A stretch of DNA of 64,000 nt from Pseudomonadota bacterium (GCA_018241325.1 JAFEEB010000036.1:1-64000), one strand, 5' to 3'; shown: positions 36,451 to 49,207, counted from the first letter of the stretch. Program-made: numbers and translations. The notes: generated from the letters alone by a model not told the origin.

Positions 36451-37251
36451 ATGCTTGGCCAGAAGCAATTCATCCATCCCACGGCCTTGGTCGACCCGCA
36501 GGCCGAGCTCCATTCGTCCGTCCAGGTCGGGCCCTACGCCATCATCGGAGCGCACGTGCGCATCGGCGCCGGCACCACCATCGGCGCGCACTGCGTGATC
36601 GAGGGGCATACCGCCATCGGCACGGACAACCGCATTTTCCAGTTCGCCAGCATCGGCGCGCCGCCGCAGGACAAGAAATACGCGGGCGAGCCCACGCGCC
36701 TGGAGATCGGCGCCGGCAACACCATCCGCGAGTTCGTCACCATCAACACCGGCACCGTGCAGGACGCCGGCATCACGCGCGTGGGCGACGACAACTGGAT
36801 CATGGCCTACGTGCACATCGCGCACGACTGCGAACTCGGCAACCACATCGTGATGGCGAACGCCGCGACGCTGGGCGGCCACGTGCATCTGGGCGATTGG
36901 GCCTTCATCGGCGGTCTCACCGGAATTCATCAGTTCGTGCGCGTCGGCGCCCATGCGATGGCCGGCTTCCAGACCCGCCTGGCGCAGGACCTGCCGCCCT
37001 TCGTCACCGCCGCGGGCAACCCGGCCGAAGCGCAGGGCATCAACGCCGAGGGCCTGCGCCGGCGCGGCTACACGCCCGAGCGCATTGCGATCGTCAAGCA
37101 GATCAATCGCCTGCTTTACCGCAAGGGCCTGACGCTGGAGGCGGCGCGCGAGCAGATCGACGCGCTGCGCGGCGAGGTGACCGAGGCGGACGCCGACATT
37201 GCGCTGATGCAGCAGTTCCTGTCCACGGCCACGCGGGGCATCGTGCGGTGA
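36451..37251 (+). CDS. lpxA: UDP-N-acetylglucosamine acyltransferase
   Basis: This is the first committed step of lipid A synthesis, a 266-residue trimeric left-handed beta-helix enzyme. Hexapeptide repeats run from about residue 10 to 185. The active-site stretch [20 protein letters not shown] near residue 130 contains the catalytic His. The C-terminal helical domain includes [20 protein letters not shown]. The stop overlaps the start of the next gene (GTGA). Confidence 0.97.
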   Translation: MLGQKQFIHPTALVDPQAELHSSVQVGPYAIIGAHVRIGAGTTIGAHCVIEGHTAIGTDNRIFQFASIGAPPQDKKYAGEPTRLEIGAGNTIREFVTINTGTVQDAGITRVGDDNWIMAYVHIAHDCELGNHIVMANAATLGGHVHLGDWAFIGGLTGIHQFVRVGAHAMAGFQTRLAQDLPPFVTAAGNPAEAQGINAEGLRRRGYTPERIAIVKQINRLLYRKGLTLEAAREQIDALRGEVTEADADIALMQQFLSTATRGIVR

Positions 37252-38096
37252 CGCGGGCAGCGGCTGCGGACTTTGCCGAGCGCCTGATCGTCCGCGGGGC
37301 CGGCGAACCGCTGCTGCTGGTGCACGGCGCGCTCGCCGATGGGCGCATCTGGCAGCCCGTGGTCGAGCGGCTGGCGGCGCACTTTCAGGTGCATGTCTTC
37401 ACGCAGCGCTATTTCGGCCCGGGGGCTGAGCTGGGCGCGCCGCCACTGGACCCGCCCTTCGGCTACCAGACCCACGCGCGCGACCTGCAGGCCGTGCTGC
37501 ACCGGCTGGCGCTGCGCCATGGCGCACCCGCCCACGTGCTGGGCTGGTCCTACGGTGCCGACGTCGGTCTGCTGGCCGCCACCATGGACGGCGCGCCGCC
37601 GCTGCGCAGCGTTATCCTGTACGAGCCGGGCCGCCATCAGCACCTGATCGAGGCAGGCCCATTGCAGCGCTACGCCGACGATGCCGCGCGCCTGTTCGGC
37701 CCCCTGTTTGGCGCCGTGCAGCGCGGCGAGCCGCTGGCGCGCTGCGTCGAGATGCTGATCGACGGCTCGGGAGGACGGCAGGGCTGCTTTGCCGCGCAGC
37801 CGCCGTGGATTCGCCAGATCGAGCTGGACAACGCCGCCACCGTGCCCCACCAGTTGCAGCAGCCGGCGAGCCGTGAGGTGACGCGCGCCGACCTGCAGCG
37901 CCTGGCCTGCCCCGTGGTGCTTGGCCGCGGCGCGCGCACGGCCGAGTTGTTCGCCGTGGCCACCGACGGCCTGGCGCAAGCCTTGCCTGGAGCACGCCAT
38001 GAGGTGCTCGATGACGCCGGGCACTTGCTGCCGCTGGAGCAGCCGCAGCGCTTTGCGCAGTGGGTGCTGGACGGCCTGGCTGCGGTGAGGGCATGA
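37248..38096 (+). CDS. Alpha/beta hydrolase within the lpx operon
   Basis: This is a 282-residue alpha/beta-hydrolase-fold protein. [14 protein letters not shown] near residue 22 is the oxyanion loop. GWSYG places the nucleophile Ser at residue 101. [12 protein letters not shown] near residue 255 carries the catalytic His. It starts with GTG 37248, overlapping the lpxA stop, and its stop overlaps lpxB by ATGA, so it is translationally coupled on both sides. Most proteobacteria have lpxA and lpxB adjacent, so this insertion is uncommon. The substrate is unknown; a role in lipid A or acyl handling is only suggested by position. Confidence 0.8.
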   Translation: MTRAAAADFAERLIVRGAGEPLLLVHGALADGRIWQPVVERLAAHFQVHVFTQRYFGPGAELGAPPLDPPFGYQTHARDLQAVLHRLALRHGAPAHVLGWSYGADVGLLAATMDGAPPLRSVILYEPGRHQHLIEAGPLQRYADDAARLFGPLFGAVQRGEPLARCVEMLIDGSGGRQGCFAAQPPWIRQIELDNAATVPHQLQQPASREVTRADLQRLACPVVLGRGARTAELFAVATDGLAQALPGARHEVLDDAGHLLPLEQPQRFAQWVLDGLAAVRA

Positions 38097-39301
38097 GTGC
38101 ACCACCCCGCCTGGCGCTGGTCGCCGGCGAAAGCTCGGGTGACCTGCTGGCCGGCCATTTGCTGGCCGCGCTGCGCGCGCGCTGGCCCGGCTTGAGCGTG
38201 GGAGGCATCGGCGGCGCGCAGATGGCGGCGCAGGGGTTTGACGCCTGGTGGCCGATGGAAAAGCTGGCCGTGCGCGGCTACCTGGAGGTGCTGCCGCGCC
38301 TGCCCGAGCTGCTGCGCATTCGCCGCCAGCTGGGCGATCGCCTGCTGGCCGAGCCGCCCGACCTGTTCATCGGCGTCGATGCACCGGACTTCAACTTCGA
38401 CCTGGAGGCGCGGCTCAAGAGCGCAGGCATCAAGACCCTGCACTTCGTCAGCCCCTCGTTCTGGGCCTGGCGGCCCGAAAAACTCGTCAAGCTCAAGGCC
38501 GCCGCCGACCACGTGCTGTGCCTGTTTCCGTTCGAGCCCGCGCTGCTGGCGGCGCACGGCATTGCCGCGACCTATGTCGGCCACCCGCTGGCCAGCGTCA
38601 TCCCCATGCAGAGCGACCGCGCGGCCGCGCGGCGCGCGCTGGGTCTGGCGGCCGAGGGCCCCGTGGTGGCCCTGCTGCCGGGCAGTCGCGCCGCCGAGAT
38701 CGAGCACCTGGCTTTGCGGTTCTTTCAGGCCGCAGCGCTGATCCGGCAAGCGCGACCAGCTACACAATTCATAGTCCCTGCGGTACCGCACCTGCTCGGC
38801 CGAGTCCAGGCGCTGGCGCGCGCCAGCGGCCTGGGCGCGGCGCTGCACGTGCTGCCCGGCCAGTCGCACGCCGCGCTGGCCGCGTGCGACGTGACGCTGA
38901 TCGCCAGCGGCACCGCCACGCTGGAGGCGGCGCTGTTCAAGCGCCCCATGGTGATCGCCTACGCCATGCCGCGCCTGAGCCATGCGCTGATGCGCCGCAA
39001 GCGCCAACTGCCCTGGGTGGGACTGCCCAACGTGCTGTGCGCGCCGCCCGAATGGTTGCAGCGGCCGGCGGGCATGAGCGCGCAGCAGGCCGCCGACCGG
39101 CCCGGCGCGCCCTTCGTGGTGCCCGAGTTGATCCAGGACGCCGCGACGCCCCCGGCGCTGGCGCGCGCCGTGCTGGACTGGCTGGCCGCGCCTGAGAAAA
39201 TGGCGGCTCTCGAGGCGCGCTTTGCCGCGCTGCACGAGGCGTTGCGGCGCGACACCGCGCGCCTGGCCACCGATGCGATCCAAACGCTTCTTGCACGCTG
39301 A
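38093..39301 (+). CDS. lpxB: Lipid-A-disaccharide synthase
   Basis: This GT19 glycosyltransferase joins UDP-2,3-diacylglucosamine and lipid X. It has 402 residues. The N-terminus [20 protein letters not shown] and the motif [11 protein letters not shown] near residue 120 are signatures. [12 protein letters not shown] near residue 200 and [20 protein letters not shown] near residue 275 line the UDP site. Residues about 210-228 are encoded by a copy of the 60-bp dispersed repeat, directly after the LPGSR helix, and remain in frame. ATG 38093 overlaps the hydrolase stop. Confidence 0.96.
   Translation: MSAPPRLALVAGESSGDLLAGHLLAALRARWPGLSVGGIGGAQMAAQGFDAWWPMEKLAVRGYLEVLPRLPELLRIRRQLGDRLLAEPPDLFIGVDAPDFNFDLEARLKSAGIKTLHFVSPSFWAWRPEKLVKLKAAADHVLCLFPFEPALLAAHGIAATYVGHPLASVIPMQSDRAAARRALGLAAEGPVVALLPGSRAAEIEHLALRFFQAAALIRQARPATQFIVPAVPHLLGRVQALARASGLGAALHVLPGQSHAALAACDVTLIASGTATLEAALFKRPMVIAYAMPRLSHALMRRKRQLPWVGLPNVLCAPPEWLQRPAGMSAQQAADRPGAPFVVPELIQDAATPPALARAVLDWLAAPEKMAALEARFAALHEALRRDTARLATDAIQTLLAR
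38720..38774 (+). repeat. 60-bp AT-core dispersed repeat inside lpxB
   Basis: TTCTTTCAGGCC, GATCCGGCAAGCGC, CCAGCTACACAATTCATAG follow the family block order with substitutions. It is read in frame as a helix of LpxB. Confidence 0.5.
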
Positions 39302-39908
39302 ACAAGTGCCCCTGGACTGGGACGCGCCCGGCCTGGTGGCCGGCGTGGACGAGGCCGGGCGCGGCCCGCTGGCCGGGCCGGTGGTGGCCGCCGCCGTCAT
39401 CCTCGATCCGCGCCAGCCGATTGCCGGCCTGATGGATTCCAAGAAACTCACGGCCTTGCGGCGTGAGCGGCTGTTCGACGCCATTTGCGCCAAGGCCCTG
39501 TGCTGCTCGATCGCCGAGGCCACGGTCGAGGAAATCGACCGCCTGAACATCTTGCAGGCCACGCTGCTGGCCATGCAGCGCGCCGTCAGCGGCCTGCGCC
39601 TGCCGCCCGCCAAAGTGCTGGTCGATGGCAACCGCCTGCCCCGCCTCGCCATGCGCGCCGAGGCGGTGGTGGGGGGCGACGCCATCGTGCCCGCCATCTC
39701 GGCGGCGTCGATCCTGGCCAAGGTGCACCGCGACCGCTGGTGCGCCCAGGTCGATGCGCAGTGGCCGCAATACGGCTTTGCCGCGCACAAGGGCTACGGC
39801 ACGGCGACGCATCTGGCGGCGCTGCAGACGCATGGCCCCTGCACGCTGCACCGGCGCAGCTTTGCGCCGGTGGCGCAGGCGGCCCGGTTGCACCCCGACC
39901 GATCATGA
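39273..39908 (+). CDS. rnhB: Ribonuclease HII
   Basis: This cleaves RNA in RNA-DNA hybrids and initiates removal of single ribonucleotides from DNA. It has 211 residues. The metal-site motif [20 protein letters not shown] is near residue 23. DGN near residue 115 and [11 protein letters not shown] near residue 150 are conserved. ATG 39273 lies 29 bp inside lpxB and is the most plausible start; the conserved region begins about 20 residues later, so a shorter form is possible. Confidence 0.95.
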   Translation: MRSKRFLHAEQVPLDWDAPGLVAGVDEAGRGPLAGPVVAAAVILDPRQPIAGLMDSKKLTALRRERLFDAICAKALCCSIAEATVEEIDRLNILQATLLAMQRAVSGLRLPPAKVLVDGNRLPRLAMRAEAVVGGDAIVPAISAASILAKVHRDRWCAQVDAQWPQYGFAAHKGYGTATHLAALQTHGPCTLHRRSFAPVAQAARLHPDRS

Positions 39909-40732
39909 CCGAGCCGCTGTTCATCCATTCGCGTGACAACGCCCTCGTCAAGGACTTGAAGCGCCTGGCGCAGGACAGCGGCGCCTACCGCAAGCAGGGC
40001 CGCATCTGGGTCGAGGGCGACCACCTGTGCCGCGCCGCGCTGGCGCGCGGCCGGCGGCCGGCCCTGGCGGTGCTTTCAGCATCATTCTGGCCCCTGGCGC
40101 CTGTGGAATATGCGCAAGCAGCTATCAAAACAATAGTTATCGATGACGCCCTGATGCACCACATCAGCGGCCTGCCGTCGCCCGCGCCGCTGGCCTTCGT
40201 GCTGGACTGGCCCGGCGCGCTCGCGCTGGCGGCCGACGCGCCCACCGTGGTGCTCGACCGCGTGCAGGACGCCGGCAACGTCGGCTCCATCCTGCGCAGC
40301 GCCGCGGCCTTCGGTTTCACGCAGGTGGCTGCCATCACCGGCACCGCGGCGCTGGGCTCGCCCAAGGTGCTGCGCGCCGGCATGGGCGCGCACTTCGGCC
40401 TGCGCCTGGTCGAGGGGCTGGCGGTGAATGACTTGGCCGCCTTGCGCGTGCCGCTGCTGGTCACCAGCTCGCACCAGGGCGATTGGCTGCACCAGGCGCG
40501 CCTGCCCTGGCCCTGCGCCTGGGTGCTGGGGCACGAAGGGCAGGGCGTGGACGCGGCGCTGGCCCAGCGTGCCGCGCAGGCCCTGCGCATTCCGCAGCCG
40601 GGGGGCGAGGAGTCGCTCAACGTGGCCGCCGCCGCGGCCATTTGCCTGCACGCCAGCGCGGTGGCCCATGCCGCCGGCATGGACGCTGCGACCGGCGCCG
40701 CGCCGGCCCAGGCTGGCGCCGCCCGGCTATAA
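39905..40732 (+). CDS. TrmH/SpoU-family RNA 2'-O-methyltransferase
   Basis: This is a SPOUT-class RNA ribose methyltransferase, 275 residues. The N-terminal substrate-binding part has a helical RNA-binding start ([20 protein letters not shown]). The catalytic knot motifs are [20 protein letters not shown] near residue 116, [11 protein letters not shown] near residue 207 and [18 protein letters not shown] near residue 230. Residues about 57-77 come from a 60-bp repeat copy in frame. Family placement is firm; the target (23S rRNA, as for RlmB, or another RNA) is not decided. The stop TAA overlaps the carA -10 box. Confidence 0.9.
   Translation: MTEPLFIHSRDNALVKDLKRLAQDSGAYRKQGRIWVEGDHLCRAALARGRRPALAVLSASFWPLAPVEYAQAAIKTIVIDDALMHHISGLPSPAPLAFVLDWPGALALAADAPTVVLDRVQDAGNVGSILRSAAAFGFTQVAAITGTAALGSPKVLRAGMGAHFGLRLVEGLAVNDLAALRVPLLVTSSHQGDWLHQARLPWPCAWVLGHEGQGVDAALAQRAAQALRIPQPGGEESLNVAAAAAICLHASAVAHAAGMDAATGAAPAQAGAARL
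40074..40136 (+). repeat. 60-bp AT-core dispersed repeat inside the SpoU methyltransferase gene
   Basis: The blocks TTTCAGCATCATTCTGGCCC, CTGGCGCC, ATGCGCAAGCAGCTATCAAA and ACAATAG give the clearest intragenic copy. It encodes the segment [12 protein letters not shown] onwards in the variable linker between the RNA-binding and catalytic domains. Confidence 0.7.
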
Positions 40733-40858
40733 TCAAGGGCTTTTCGCAACAGCGTCGCCCGACCGCGTCAAAAGCACCTCCAGCAGTGCCTTCAGCCGTC
40801 GCCCGCGCGACGCGCCGCCGCACCGGCACGGGCGACCGTCACCAAACGGAGAACCCCA
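40728..40858 (+). promoter_or_regulatory. carAB promoter -10 and leader
   Basis: TATAAT at 40728-40733 overlaps the stop codon of the upstream methyltransferase. No good -35 is seen 16-18 bp upstream. The leader of about 120 nt is GC-rich and holds small inverted repeats such as GTCGC...GCGAC. GGAGA lies 6-9 nt before the GTG start. No arginine or pyrimidine operator was recognised. Confidence 0.5.
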
Positions 40859-42034
40859 GTGCTTTCTTCCCTGCAGGGGAAATTCCCACCCGCCATCCTG
40901 GCCCTCGCAGACGGCAGCGTCTTTGTGGGCCAGGCCATCGGCGCCACCGGCAGCACGGTGGGCGAAGTGGTGTTCAACACCTCCATGACCGGCTATCAGG
41001 AAATCCTGACCGACCCCAGCTACTGCCAGCAGCTCGTCACGCTGACCTATCCCCACATCGGCAACACCGGCGTCAACCCCGAGGACGTCGAGTCCGGCAA
41101 GGTGCAGGCCGCCGGCCTGATCATTCGCGACCTGCCGCTGCGCTACAGCAACTTTCGCGCCACGCAAGGCCTGTCCGACTACCTGAAGGCCGAAGGCGCG
41201 GTGGCCATTGCCGGCATCGACACGCGCCAGCTCACGCGCCTGCTGCGCGACAAGGGCGCGCAAAACGGCTGCATCCTGGCGCTGGCCGCGGGGCAGGCGG
41301 CCGCACCCCAGCGCATCGAACAGGCCCTGGCCGCCGCGCGCGCCGCATCCTCCATGAGCGGGCTGGACCTGGCCAAGGTGGTCAGCACCAAACAGCCCTA
41401 CGAATGGACGCAGACCGAGTGGACGCTCGGCCAGGGCTACGGCACGCAGACCGCGCCGCGCTTGAAGGTGGTGGCGTATGACTTCGGCGTCAAGCGCAAC
41501 ATCCTGCGCATGCTGGCCAGCCGCGGCTGCCAGATCACCGTGGTGCCGGCGCAAACGCCCGCCGCCGGCGTGCTGGCGATGCAGCCTGACGGCGTGTTCC
41601 TGTCCAACGGCCCGGGCGACCCCGAGCCCTGCGACTACGCCATCGACGCCACGCGCACGCTGATCGCCAGCGGCAAGCCTGTTTTCGGCATCTGCCTGGG
41701 CCACCAGATCATGGCGCTGGCCGTGGGCGCCAAAACCTTCAAGATGGCCAACAGCCACCACGGCGCCAACCACCCGGTGCGCGACCTGGACAGCGGCCGC
41801 GTCAGCATCACCAGCCAGAACCACGGCTTTGCGGTGGACCTGAAGACGCTGCCGGGCAACGTGCGCACCACGCACATCAGCCTGTTCGACGGCACCTTGC
41901 AGGGCTTCGAATGCAAGGACAAGCCCGCGTTCTGCTTTCAGGGCCACCCCGAGGCGTCTGCCGGCCCGCAGGACATCGACTATCTGTTCGACCGCTTCAT
42001 CACGCTGATGGAGCAGGGTCGCAAAACTGCCTGA
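40859..42034 (+). CDS. carA: Carbamoyl-phosphate synthase small subunit
   Basis: This is the glutamine amidotransferase subunit that supplies ammonia to CarB for arginine and pyrimidine synthesis. It has 391 residues, starting at GTG 40859 after CGGAGA. The N-terminal domain has [19 protein letters not shown]. The class I amidotransferase domain has [11 protein letters not shown] and the nucleophile Cys279 in [13 protein letters not shown]. The His-Glu pair is in [11 protein letters not shown] near residue 360. carB follows after a small intervening gene. Confidence 0.97.
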   Translation: MLSSLQGKFPPAILALADGSVFVGQAIGATGSTVGEVVFNTSMTGYQEILTDPSYCQQLVTLTYPHIGNTGVNPEDVESGKVQAAGLIIRDLPLRYSNFRATQGLSDYLKAEGAVAIAGIDTRQLTRLLRDKGAQNGCILALAAGQAAAPQRIEQALAAARAASSMSGLDLAKVVSTKQPYEWTQTEWTLGQGYGTQTAPRLKVVAYDFGVKRNILRMLASRGCQITVVPAQTPAAGVLAMQPDGVFLSNGPGDPEPCDYAIDATRTLIASGKPVFGICLGHQIMALAVGAKTFKMANSHHGANHPVRDLDSGRVSITSQNHGFAVDLKTLPGNVRTTHISLFDGTLQGFECKDKPAFCFQGHPEASAGPQDIDYLFDRFITLMEQGRKTA

Positions 42035-42059
42035 CGCCACGGCCTATGGCCACCGCACC

Positions 42060-42414
42060 ATGAAGCTCTACGCCTTTCCCCAAGCCAGCCTTGAAAAAGC
42101 CATTGCCAAGCGCATGCTGAACCTGGGCGCGCCGCACCGCGAATGGTTTGCCGAGCGCTGGAGCCAGAAGCCCTACAAGAAGTCCTTCATCGAGCTGAAA
42201 GCCATGCCCCTGGTCACCTTCCTGGCCAAGGGCAAGAGCTGGAGCGACGAGGACTTTGCCAGCGAGCTGGCGGGCTGGGACGTGAAGTTCTACGCCGCCG
42301 AAGCCGCCGTGCTGCGCCCCCTGATCGAGGGCGATGGCCTGATTCAACTGATGCAGAAAAACATGCCAACCGAGCGCGCCCAGGCGCTGCTGGACAAGCT
42401 GGACAACGACCGCC

Positions 42415-42422
<8 letters not shown>
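42060..42422 (+). CDS. Conserved small protein between carA and carB
   Basis: This is a 120-residue soluble protein with no signal peptide or membrane segment. The frame is tightly packed: 25 bp after carA and overlapping the carB start by 8 bp, so it is part of the car transcript and coupled to carB. It is rich in aromatic and charged residues ([20 protein letters not shown] near residue 25). I do not recognise a domain. Its codon use matches its neighbours, arguing that it is genuine. Confidence 0.8.
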
Positions 42423-45692
<3,270 letters not shown>

Positions 45693-45702
<10 letters not shown>

Positions 45703-45800
45703 GTCGCCTGCGGCACCTTCCCCAAAGGGGACGACGCCAGTGGCCGGGCCAAGCCCGTTCCACGGCGTCCGCTGGGCTGGCCTGCTCCGCGGCCATTCGA
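45693..45800 (+). repeat. Stop-codon-linked dispersed repeat, copy 4
   Basis: It opens with TACCCCCTGAGTCGCCTGCG, which includes the carB TGA. CCCCAAAGGGG forms a small hairpin, and the copy ends GGGCTGGCCTGCTCCGCGGC. It separates carB from the greA promoter. Confidence 0.7.
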
Positions 45801-45844
45801 CTCGCCGAACGCATGGCTCGCCAGTGTGTCCCCATTGGGCGCGG

Positions 45845-45903
45845 CATAATGCAGCCACACACAAACACCCACCGCCGAGGCGCCGCCTCGGCGGTTTGCT
45901 TTT
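45845..45903 (+). promoter_or_regulatory. greA promoter -10 and leader attenuator
   Basis: CATAAT at 45845-45850 is a likely -10 box; the -35 is poor. About 20 bp after the expected start point, ACCGCCGAGG (45871-45880) pairs perfectly with CCTCGGCGGT (45886-45895) over a 5-nt loop. TTGCTTTT follows. This is an intrinsic terminator ending 17 nt before the greA ATG. It would release a short leader RNA of about 45 nt, like the GraL RNAs of the E. coli greA leader. Confidence 0.65.
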
Positions 45904-45919
45904 GAGAAACTGACGATCC

Positions 45920-46396
45920 ATGGCTACCCTCCCCATCACCAAACGCGGCGCTGAATTGCTCAAGGCCGAGCTGCAGCGCCTGAAGACGCAAGACCGACCG
46001 GCCGTGATCGCCGCGATTGCCGAGGCGCGCTCGCACGGCGACCTGAGCGAGAACGCCGAGTACGACGCGGCCAAGGATCGCCAGGGATTCATCGAGGGCC
46101 GCATCAAGGAGGTCGAGGGCAAGCTGGCGGCGGCGCAAATCATCGATCCGTCCTCGCTGGATGCCGACGGCAAGGTGGTGTTCGGCGCCACGGTGGAGCT
46201 GGAGGAAGAAGACAGCGGCGAGCAGGTCACCTACCAGATCGTGGGCGAGGACGAGGCCGACCTCAAGCAAGGCCTGATCAACGTGGGCAGCCCCATCGGC
46301 CGCGCGCTGATCGGCAAGGAGGTGGGCGACACCGCCGAGGTGCAGGCGCCCGGTGGCGCACGGCACTACGAGATCATCGCCGTGAAGTATGTGTGA
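45920..46396 (+). CDS. greA: Transcription elongation factor GreA
   Basis: This rescues backtracked RNA polymerase by stimulating transcript cleavage. It has 158 residues. The N-terminal coiled-coil domain has the tip acids in [19 protein letters not shown] near residue 35. The C-terminal FKBP-like domain includes [18 protein letters not shown] near residue 115. The stop is followed within two bases by another stop-codon-linked repeat. Its own leader contains a terminator, suggesting autoregulation. Confidence 0.97.
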   Translation: MATLPITKRGAELLKAELQRLKTQDRPAVIAAIAEARSHGDLSENAEYDAAKDRQGFIEGRIKEVEGKLAAAQIIDPSSLDADGKVVFGATVELEEEDSGEQVTYQIVGEDEADLKQGLINVGSPIGRALIGKEVGDTAEVQAPGGARHYEIIAVKYV

Positions 46397-46530
46397 CACC
46401 CCCCTGAGTCGCTTCGCGCCATTCCCCCTCTCTGGCGCTTCGCTTGGAGGCGGGACAACGCCAGTGCCCGGCGCAGGTCCGTGCACGGCGTTCGCTGGAT
46501 GGGCCTGCTCCGCGGCCATTCGAATGCGTT
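46395..46530 (+). repeat. Stop-codon-linked dispersed repeat, copy 5
   Basis: It begins at the greA TGA with CACCCCCCTGAGTCGCTTCG and contains ACGCCAGTGCCCGGCGCAGG as in copy 3. It ends GATGGGCCTGCTCCGCGGCC. Confidence 0.7.
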
Positions 46531-46573
46531 CAGCCCGGGCTTGGTCGGCGACGGGCCACGTCGTTAGCGATCA

Positions 46574-47044
46574 ATGGCCTTTTCACAAGAGCTGAATACA
46601 GCCATGCTCGAACGCCTGCCCTTGTTTGCCGCGGCCCTGTGGTGGGGCAGCCTGAGCGCCATCGGCTTTATGGCCGTGCCGCTGGGCTTTGCCACGCTGC
46701 CCAGCCGTGCGCTGGCCGGGCACCTGGGCGCCGTGCTGTTTGCGGCGCAGACCTGGGTGTCGCTGGCCTGCGGGCTGGTCCTGTTGCTGAGTTTGAAGAA
46801 AAATGTGGCCGCAGCCGGCGCCGGCAAAGCGCAAGGCGCTATCATTTTGGTTGTGCTTGGCTTGCTGCTCGCGGTGCTGCTGCAGTATGGCGTGGCGCCG
46901 CGCATCGTGGCGCGGGTGAATCTGGCGTTGTGGCACGGCGTGGGCACCGCGCTGTATGTGCTGCAATGGCTTTGCGCCGGCGCGCTGCTGTGGCGCCTGA
47001 GTGGCCGGCCGAAGGAGCAAGCGGATGAACTCACCCATCGTTGA
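46574..47044 (+). CDS. DUF4149-type membrane protein
   Basis: This is a 156-residue integral membrane protein with four hydrophobic segments (about 13-35, 48-72, 85-105 and 120-145), the layout of DUF4149 proteins, whose function is unknown. ATG 46574 is used; ATG 46604 is an alternative just before the first helix. Part of the loop and third helix (AAAGAGKAQGAIILVV) is encoded by a 60-bp repeat copy. Its 3' end overlaps the Kdo hydroxylase gene by 20 bp. Confidence 0.75.
   Translation: MAFSQELNTAMLERLPLFAAALWWGSLSAIGFMAVPLGFATLPSRALAGHLGAVLFAAQTWVSLACGLVLLLSLKKNVAAAGAGKAQGAIILVVLGLLLAVLLQYGVAPRIVARVNLALWHGVGTALYVLQWLCAGALLWRLSGRPKEQADELTHR
46793..46855 (+). repeat. 60-bp AT-core dispersed repeat inside the DUF4149 gene
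   Basis: AAGAAAAATGTGGCC, then GCCGGCAAAGCGC, then GGCGCTATCATTTTGG correspond to the family blocks. The reading frame is open across it. Confidence 0.5.
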
Positions 47045-47915
47045 ACTGGACCTGGCGGACTGGCGCGTGGCCGGTCGCACCGAATGGACGGCCGCCGTTG
47101 AGGCCGGCCGGGTGCTGTACTTTCCGCACCTGGCCTTCGAGGTGCTGCCCACCGAGCGCGCGCTGCTGCGCGAAGGCATGCTCTCGCCCCAATCACGCAA
47201 CGTCAGCCTGGGGGCCGACGGCGTGCTCAAGGGCGCGGGCGGCAGTGCCGCAGAGCAGGCGCAGCTGGCGGCCATGGTGGCGCGCTTTCGCCAGCAGGCG
47301 CTGCAACTCATCGACGGCCTGCTGCCCGAATACCGCGGCCTGCTGCGCGCTGCGCCCACCAGCTTTCGCCCGCGCCAGGTCGAGACGCGCCGGCAGTCGG
47401 TGCGCGCCGACGACCAGCGCATGCACGTCGATGCCTTTCCGTCGCGGCCCAACTACGGCGAGCGCATCCTGCGCGTGTTTGCCAACATCAACCCGGCGGG
47501 CGCGCCGCGCGTGTGGCGCGTGGGCGATGACTTCGAGACGGTGGCGCGCCAGTTCTTGCCGCGCGCCAAGCCCTACCGCCTGTGGCAGGCCAAGGCGCTG
47601 AATGCGCTGCACGTCACCAAGTCGCTGCGCAGCGAATACGACCACCTGATGCTGCAATTGCACGACGCGATGAAGCGCGACGAGGCCTATCAAAAGAGCG
47701 GCGCGCAGGTGAGCATGCCCTTTGCCGCCGGCAGCGTGTGGGTGTGCTATTCGGACCAAGCCACGCACGCGGTGATGAGCGGCCAGTTCATGATGGAGCA
47801 GACCCTGTACCTGCCCCCGGGGCGCGAGGTCGACCCGCAGGCCAGCCCGCTGGCCATCCTCACGCGGCTGGTGGGGCGGCCCTTGGTGGGCGTGGGCGCT
47901 GGCGTGGGGCGCTGA
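47025..47915 (+). CDS. kdoO: Kdo 3-hydroxylase-like dioxygenase (KdoO)
   Basis: This is a 296-residue Fe(II)/2-oxoglutarate dioxygenase-type protein matching the Kdo hydroxylase family, which converts Kdo to Ko in the LPS inner core. The Fe ligand pair is H134 and D136 in RMHVDAFPSRPNYGERILRV (split here as RMHVDAFPSRPNYGER). It continues VFANINPAGAPRVWRVGDDF, a segment highly typical of the family. The third ligand is probably the His in DQATHAVMSGQ near residue 245. ATG 47025 overlaps the upstream DUF4149 gene. LPS context is consistent, since lipid A genes lie 10 kb upstream, but it is not in the same operon. Confidence 0.85.
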   Translation: MNSPIVELDLADWRVAGRTEWTAAVEAGRVLYFPHLAFEVLPTERALLREGMLSPQSRNVSLGADGVLKGAGGSAAEQAQLAAMVARFRQQALQLIDGLLPEYRGLLRAAPTSFRPRQVETRRQSVRADDQRMHVDAFPSRPNYGERILRVFANINPAGAPRVWRVGDDFETVARQFLPRAKPYRLWQAKALNALHVTKSLRSEYDHLMLQLHDAMKRDEAYQKSGAQVSMPFAAGSVWVCYSDQATHAVMSGQFMMEQTLYLPPGREVDPQASPLAILTRLVGRPLVGVGAGVGR

Positions 47916-47921
47916 AAGAGG

Positions 47922-48677
47922 TCAGTCCTTCCAGGCCTCGCCCACCCAGGTTGCCGGCTGGATGTGGCGCCAGCGCTTGTTGCGCCGGCCGGCCAGCGCG
48001 TCGTGCGGGTTGACCTCGCCGTGAAAGATGACGATGCGCGCATCGGCGGGCGGCACCGGCTCGCGCCCGTAGTTGGTCGGCCAGGGCGGGATGCAGTGGT
48101 ACTTGAAGCTGGGGCACCAGCCGGTGGGCCAGTACGCCAGCTTGCCCTGGCGGTGCAGAAAGTGCGAGAGGAACTCCTGCTCGTTGCGGTACTGCTTTTG
48201 CACCTCGTCCATGTGGCCGCGAAAGTAGGCCAGCACGTCGGCGTGCGCGCCCAGCTCGAACCGGTACACCGATGAATTGCCGACGATGCGCTCGCCAAAG
48301 CGCCAGAAGCGCGGGTATTCGTGGATGATCAAAAACGCGCCCGGCTGGGTGAAAAAATCGTCCAGCGGGCCGACGATGACCACGTCCAGGTCCACGAACA
48401 AGGCCGTGCCCGCGAGGCCGTGCAGGTCGGCCTCGAAGGTGGTCAGCTTCTTCCAGGCGCCGTCGCGCTGGCCGGGCTTCAGGTGCAGATTGAGCGGCGG
48501 AATCGGCAGGCACTGCACCTCGGGGCGAATGCCGGTGGCGTCGTCCGTCAGGCAGACAAAATTGAAGTCGCCCGACAGGTGCCGGCGCACCATGCCGTAG
48601 AGGCGATTGACGTACTCGGGGCCGTACTTGGTGCCCCATTTCATGCACAAAATGTGCCGCTGGCGCTGGTCAGTCAT
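47922..48677 (-). CDS. Putative glycosyltransferase
   Basis: This is a 251-residue soluble protein with a GT-A-like layout. The probable metal and sugar-nucleotide motif DLD (residues 96-98) lies in LFVDLDVVIVGPLDDFF. GNSSVYRFELGAH and QEFLSHFLHRQ follow at places where GT8/GT32-like enzymes bind the acceptor. I recall similar proteins annotated only as glycosyltransferase in Burkholderiales. It converges on kdoO with 6 bp between the stops. The start is ATG 48677. The substrate is unknown; a cell-envelope sugar is plausible. Confidence 0.65.
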   Translation of the reverse strand: MTDQRQRHILCMKWGTKYGPEYVNRLYGMVRRHLSGDFNFVCLTDDATGIRPEVQCLPIPPLNLHLKPGQRDGAWKKLTTFEADLHGLAGTALFVDLDVVIVGPLDDFFTQPGAFLIIHEYPRFWRFGERIVGNSSVYRFELGAHADVLAYFRGHMDEVQKQYRNEQEFLSHFLHRQGKLAYWPTGWCPSFKYHCIPPWPTNYGREPVPPADARIVIFHGEVNPHDALAGRRNKRWRHIQPATWVGEAWKD

Positions 48678-48713
48678 GCGCGGATAGCTATCAAATAAAT
48701 AGTCATCGAAAGG

Positions 48714-49187
48714 TCAATCCGGACGATTTTTCTTGATCGACTTTTGTTTGGGCGGCGCCTTTTTCAGCTTGCCGCCCGGTGACAGCCGCTGGTTGCCCAG
48801 CACGCGCACCACGCGCACCTCGGGGCGCTGGCCGCCGCGCTTGCTGTACTTCAGCACCTTCACGTCCTTGGGACCGGCGCGCCGGTCTTCGTCGGGTTCG
48901 TGGGTCTTGGCGGGCTTGGGCCGCCACAGCACCAGCAGCTTGCCGATGTGCTGGATGGGCGCGGCGTTCAGCTCGTCGGCCAGTTGCTGAAACATCGCCT
49001 CGCGCGCGGCGCGGTCGCCCTCCAGCACGCGGATCTTGATCAGCCCGTGGGCGTTCAGCGCCTGGTCGGCCTCCTTGTGCACGGCGGGCGTCAAGCCGTC
49101 GCCCCCGATCATGACCACGGGGTCGAGGTGATGGGCCTCGGCGCGGTGGGCCTTGCGCTGGGTGGGCGTGAGTTCGATTTTCGGCAT
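48714..49187 (-). CDS. yhbY: YhbY-type ribosome assembly RNA-binding protein
   Basis: This is a CRS1-YhbY (CRM) domain protein associated with 50S assembly. The first 95 residues are the domain: [20 protein letters not shown], then [13 protein letters not shown] and the loop around [11 protein letters not shown]. The remaining about 60 residues are a basic, probably disordered tail ([10 protein letters not shown] at the end), longer than in E. coli YhbY (97 residues). It is divergent from rlmE with only 20 bp between the start codons. This pairing is conserved in proteobacteria. Confidence 0.92.
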   Translation of the reverse strand: MPKIELTPTQRKAHRAEAHHLDPVVMIGGDGLTPAVHKEADQALNAHGLIKIRVLEGDRAAREAMFQQLADELNAAPIQHIGKLLVLWRPKPAKTHEPDEDRRAGPKDVKVLKYSKRGGQRPEVRVVRVLGNQRLSPGGKLKKAPPKQKSIKKNRPD

Positions 49188-49207
49188 GCCCGTATTATCC
49201 GGGCAGC

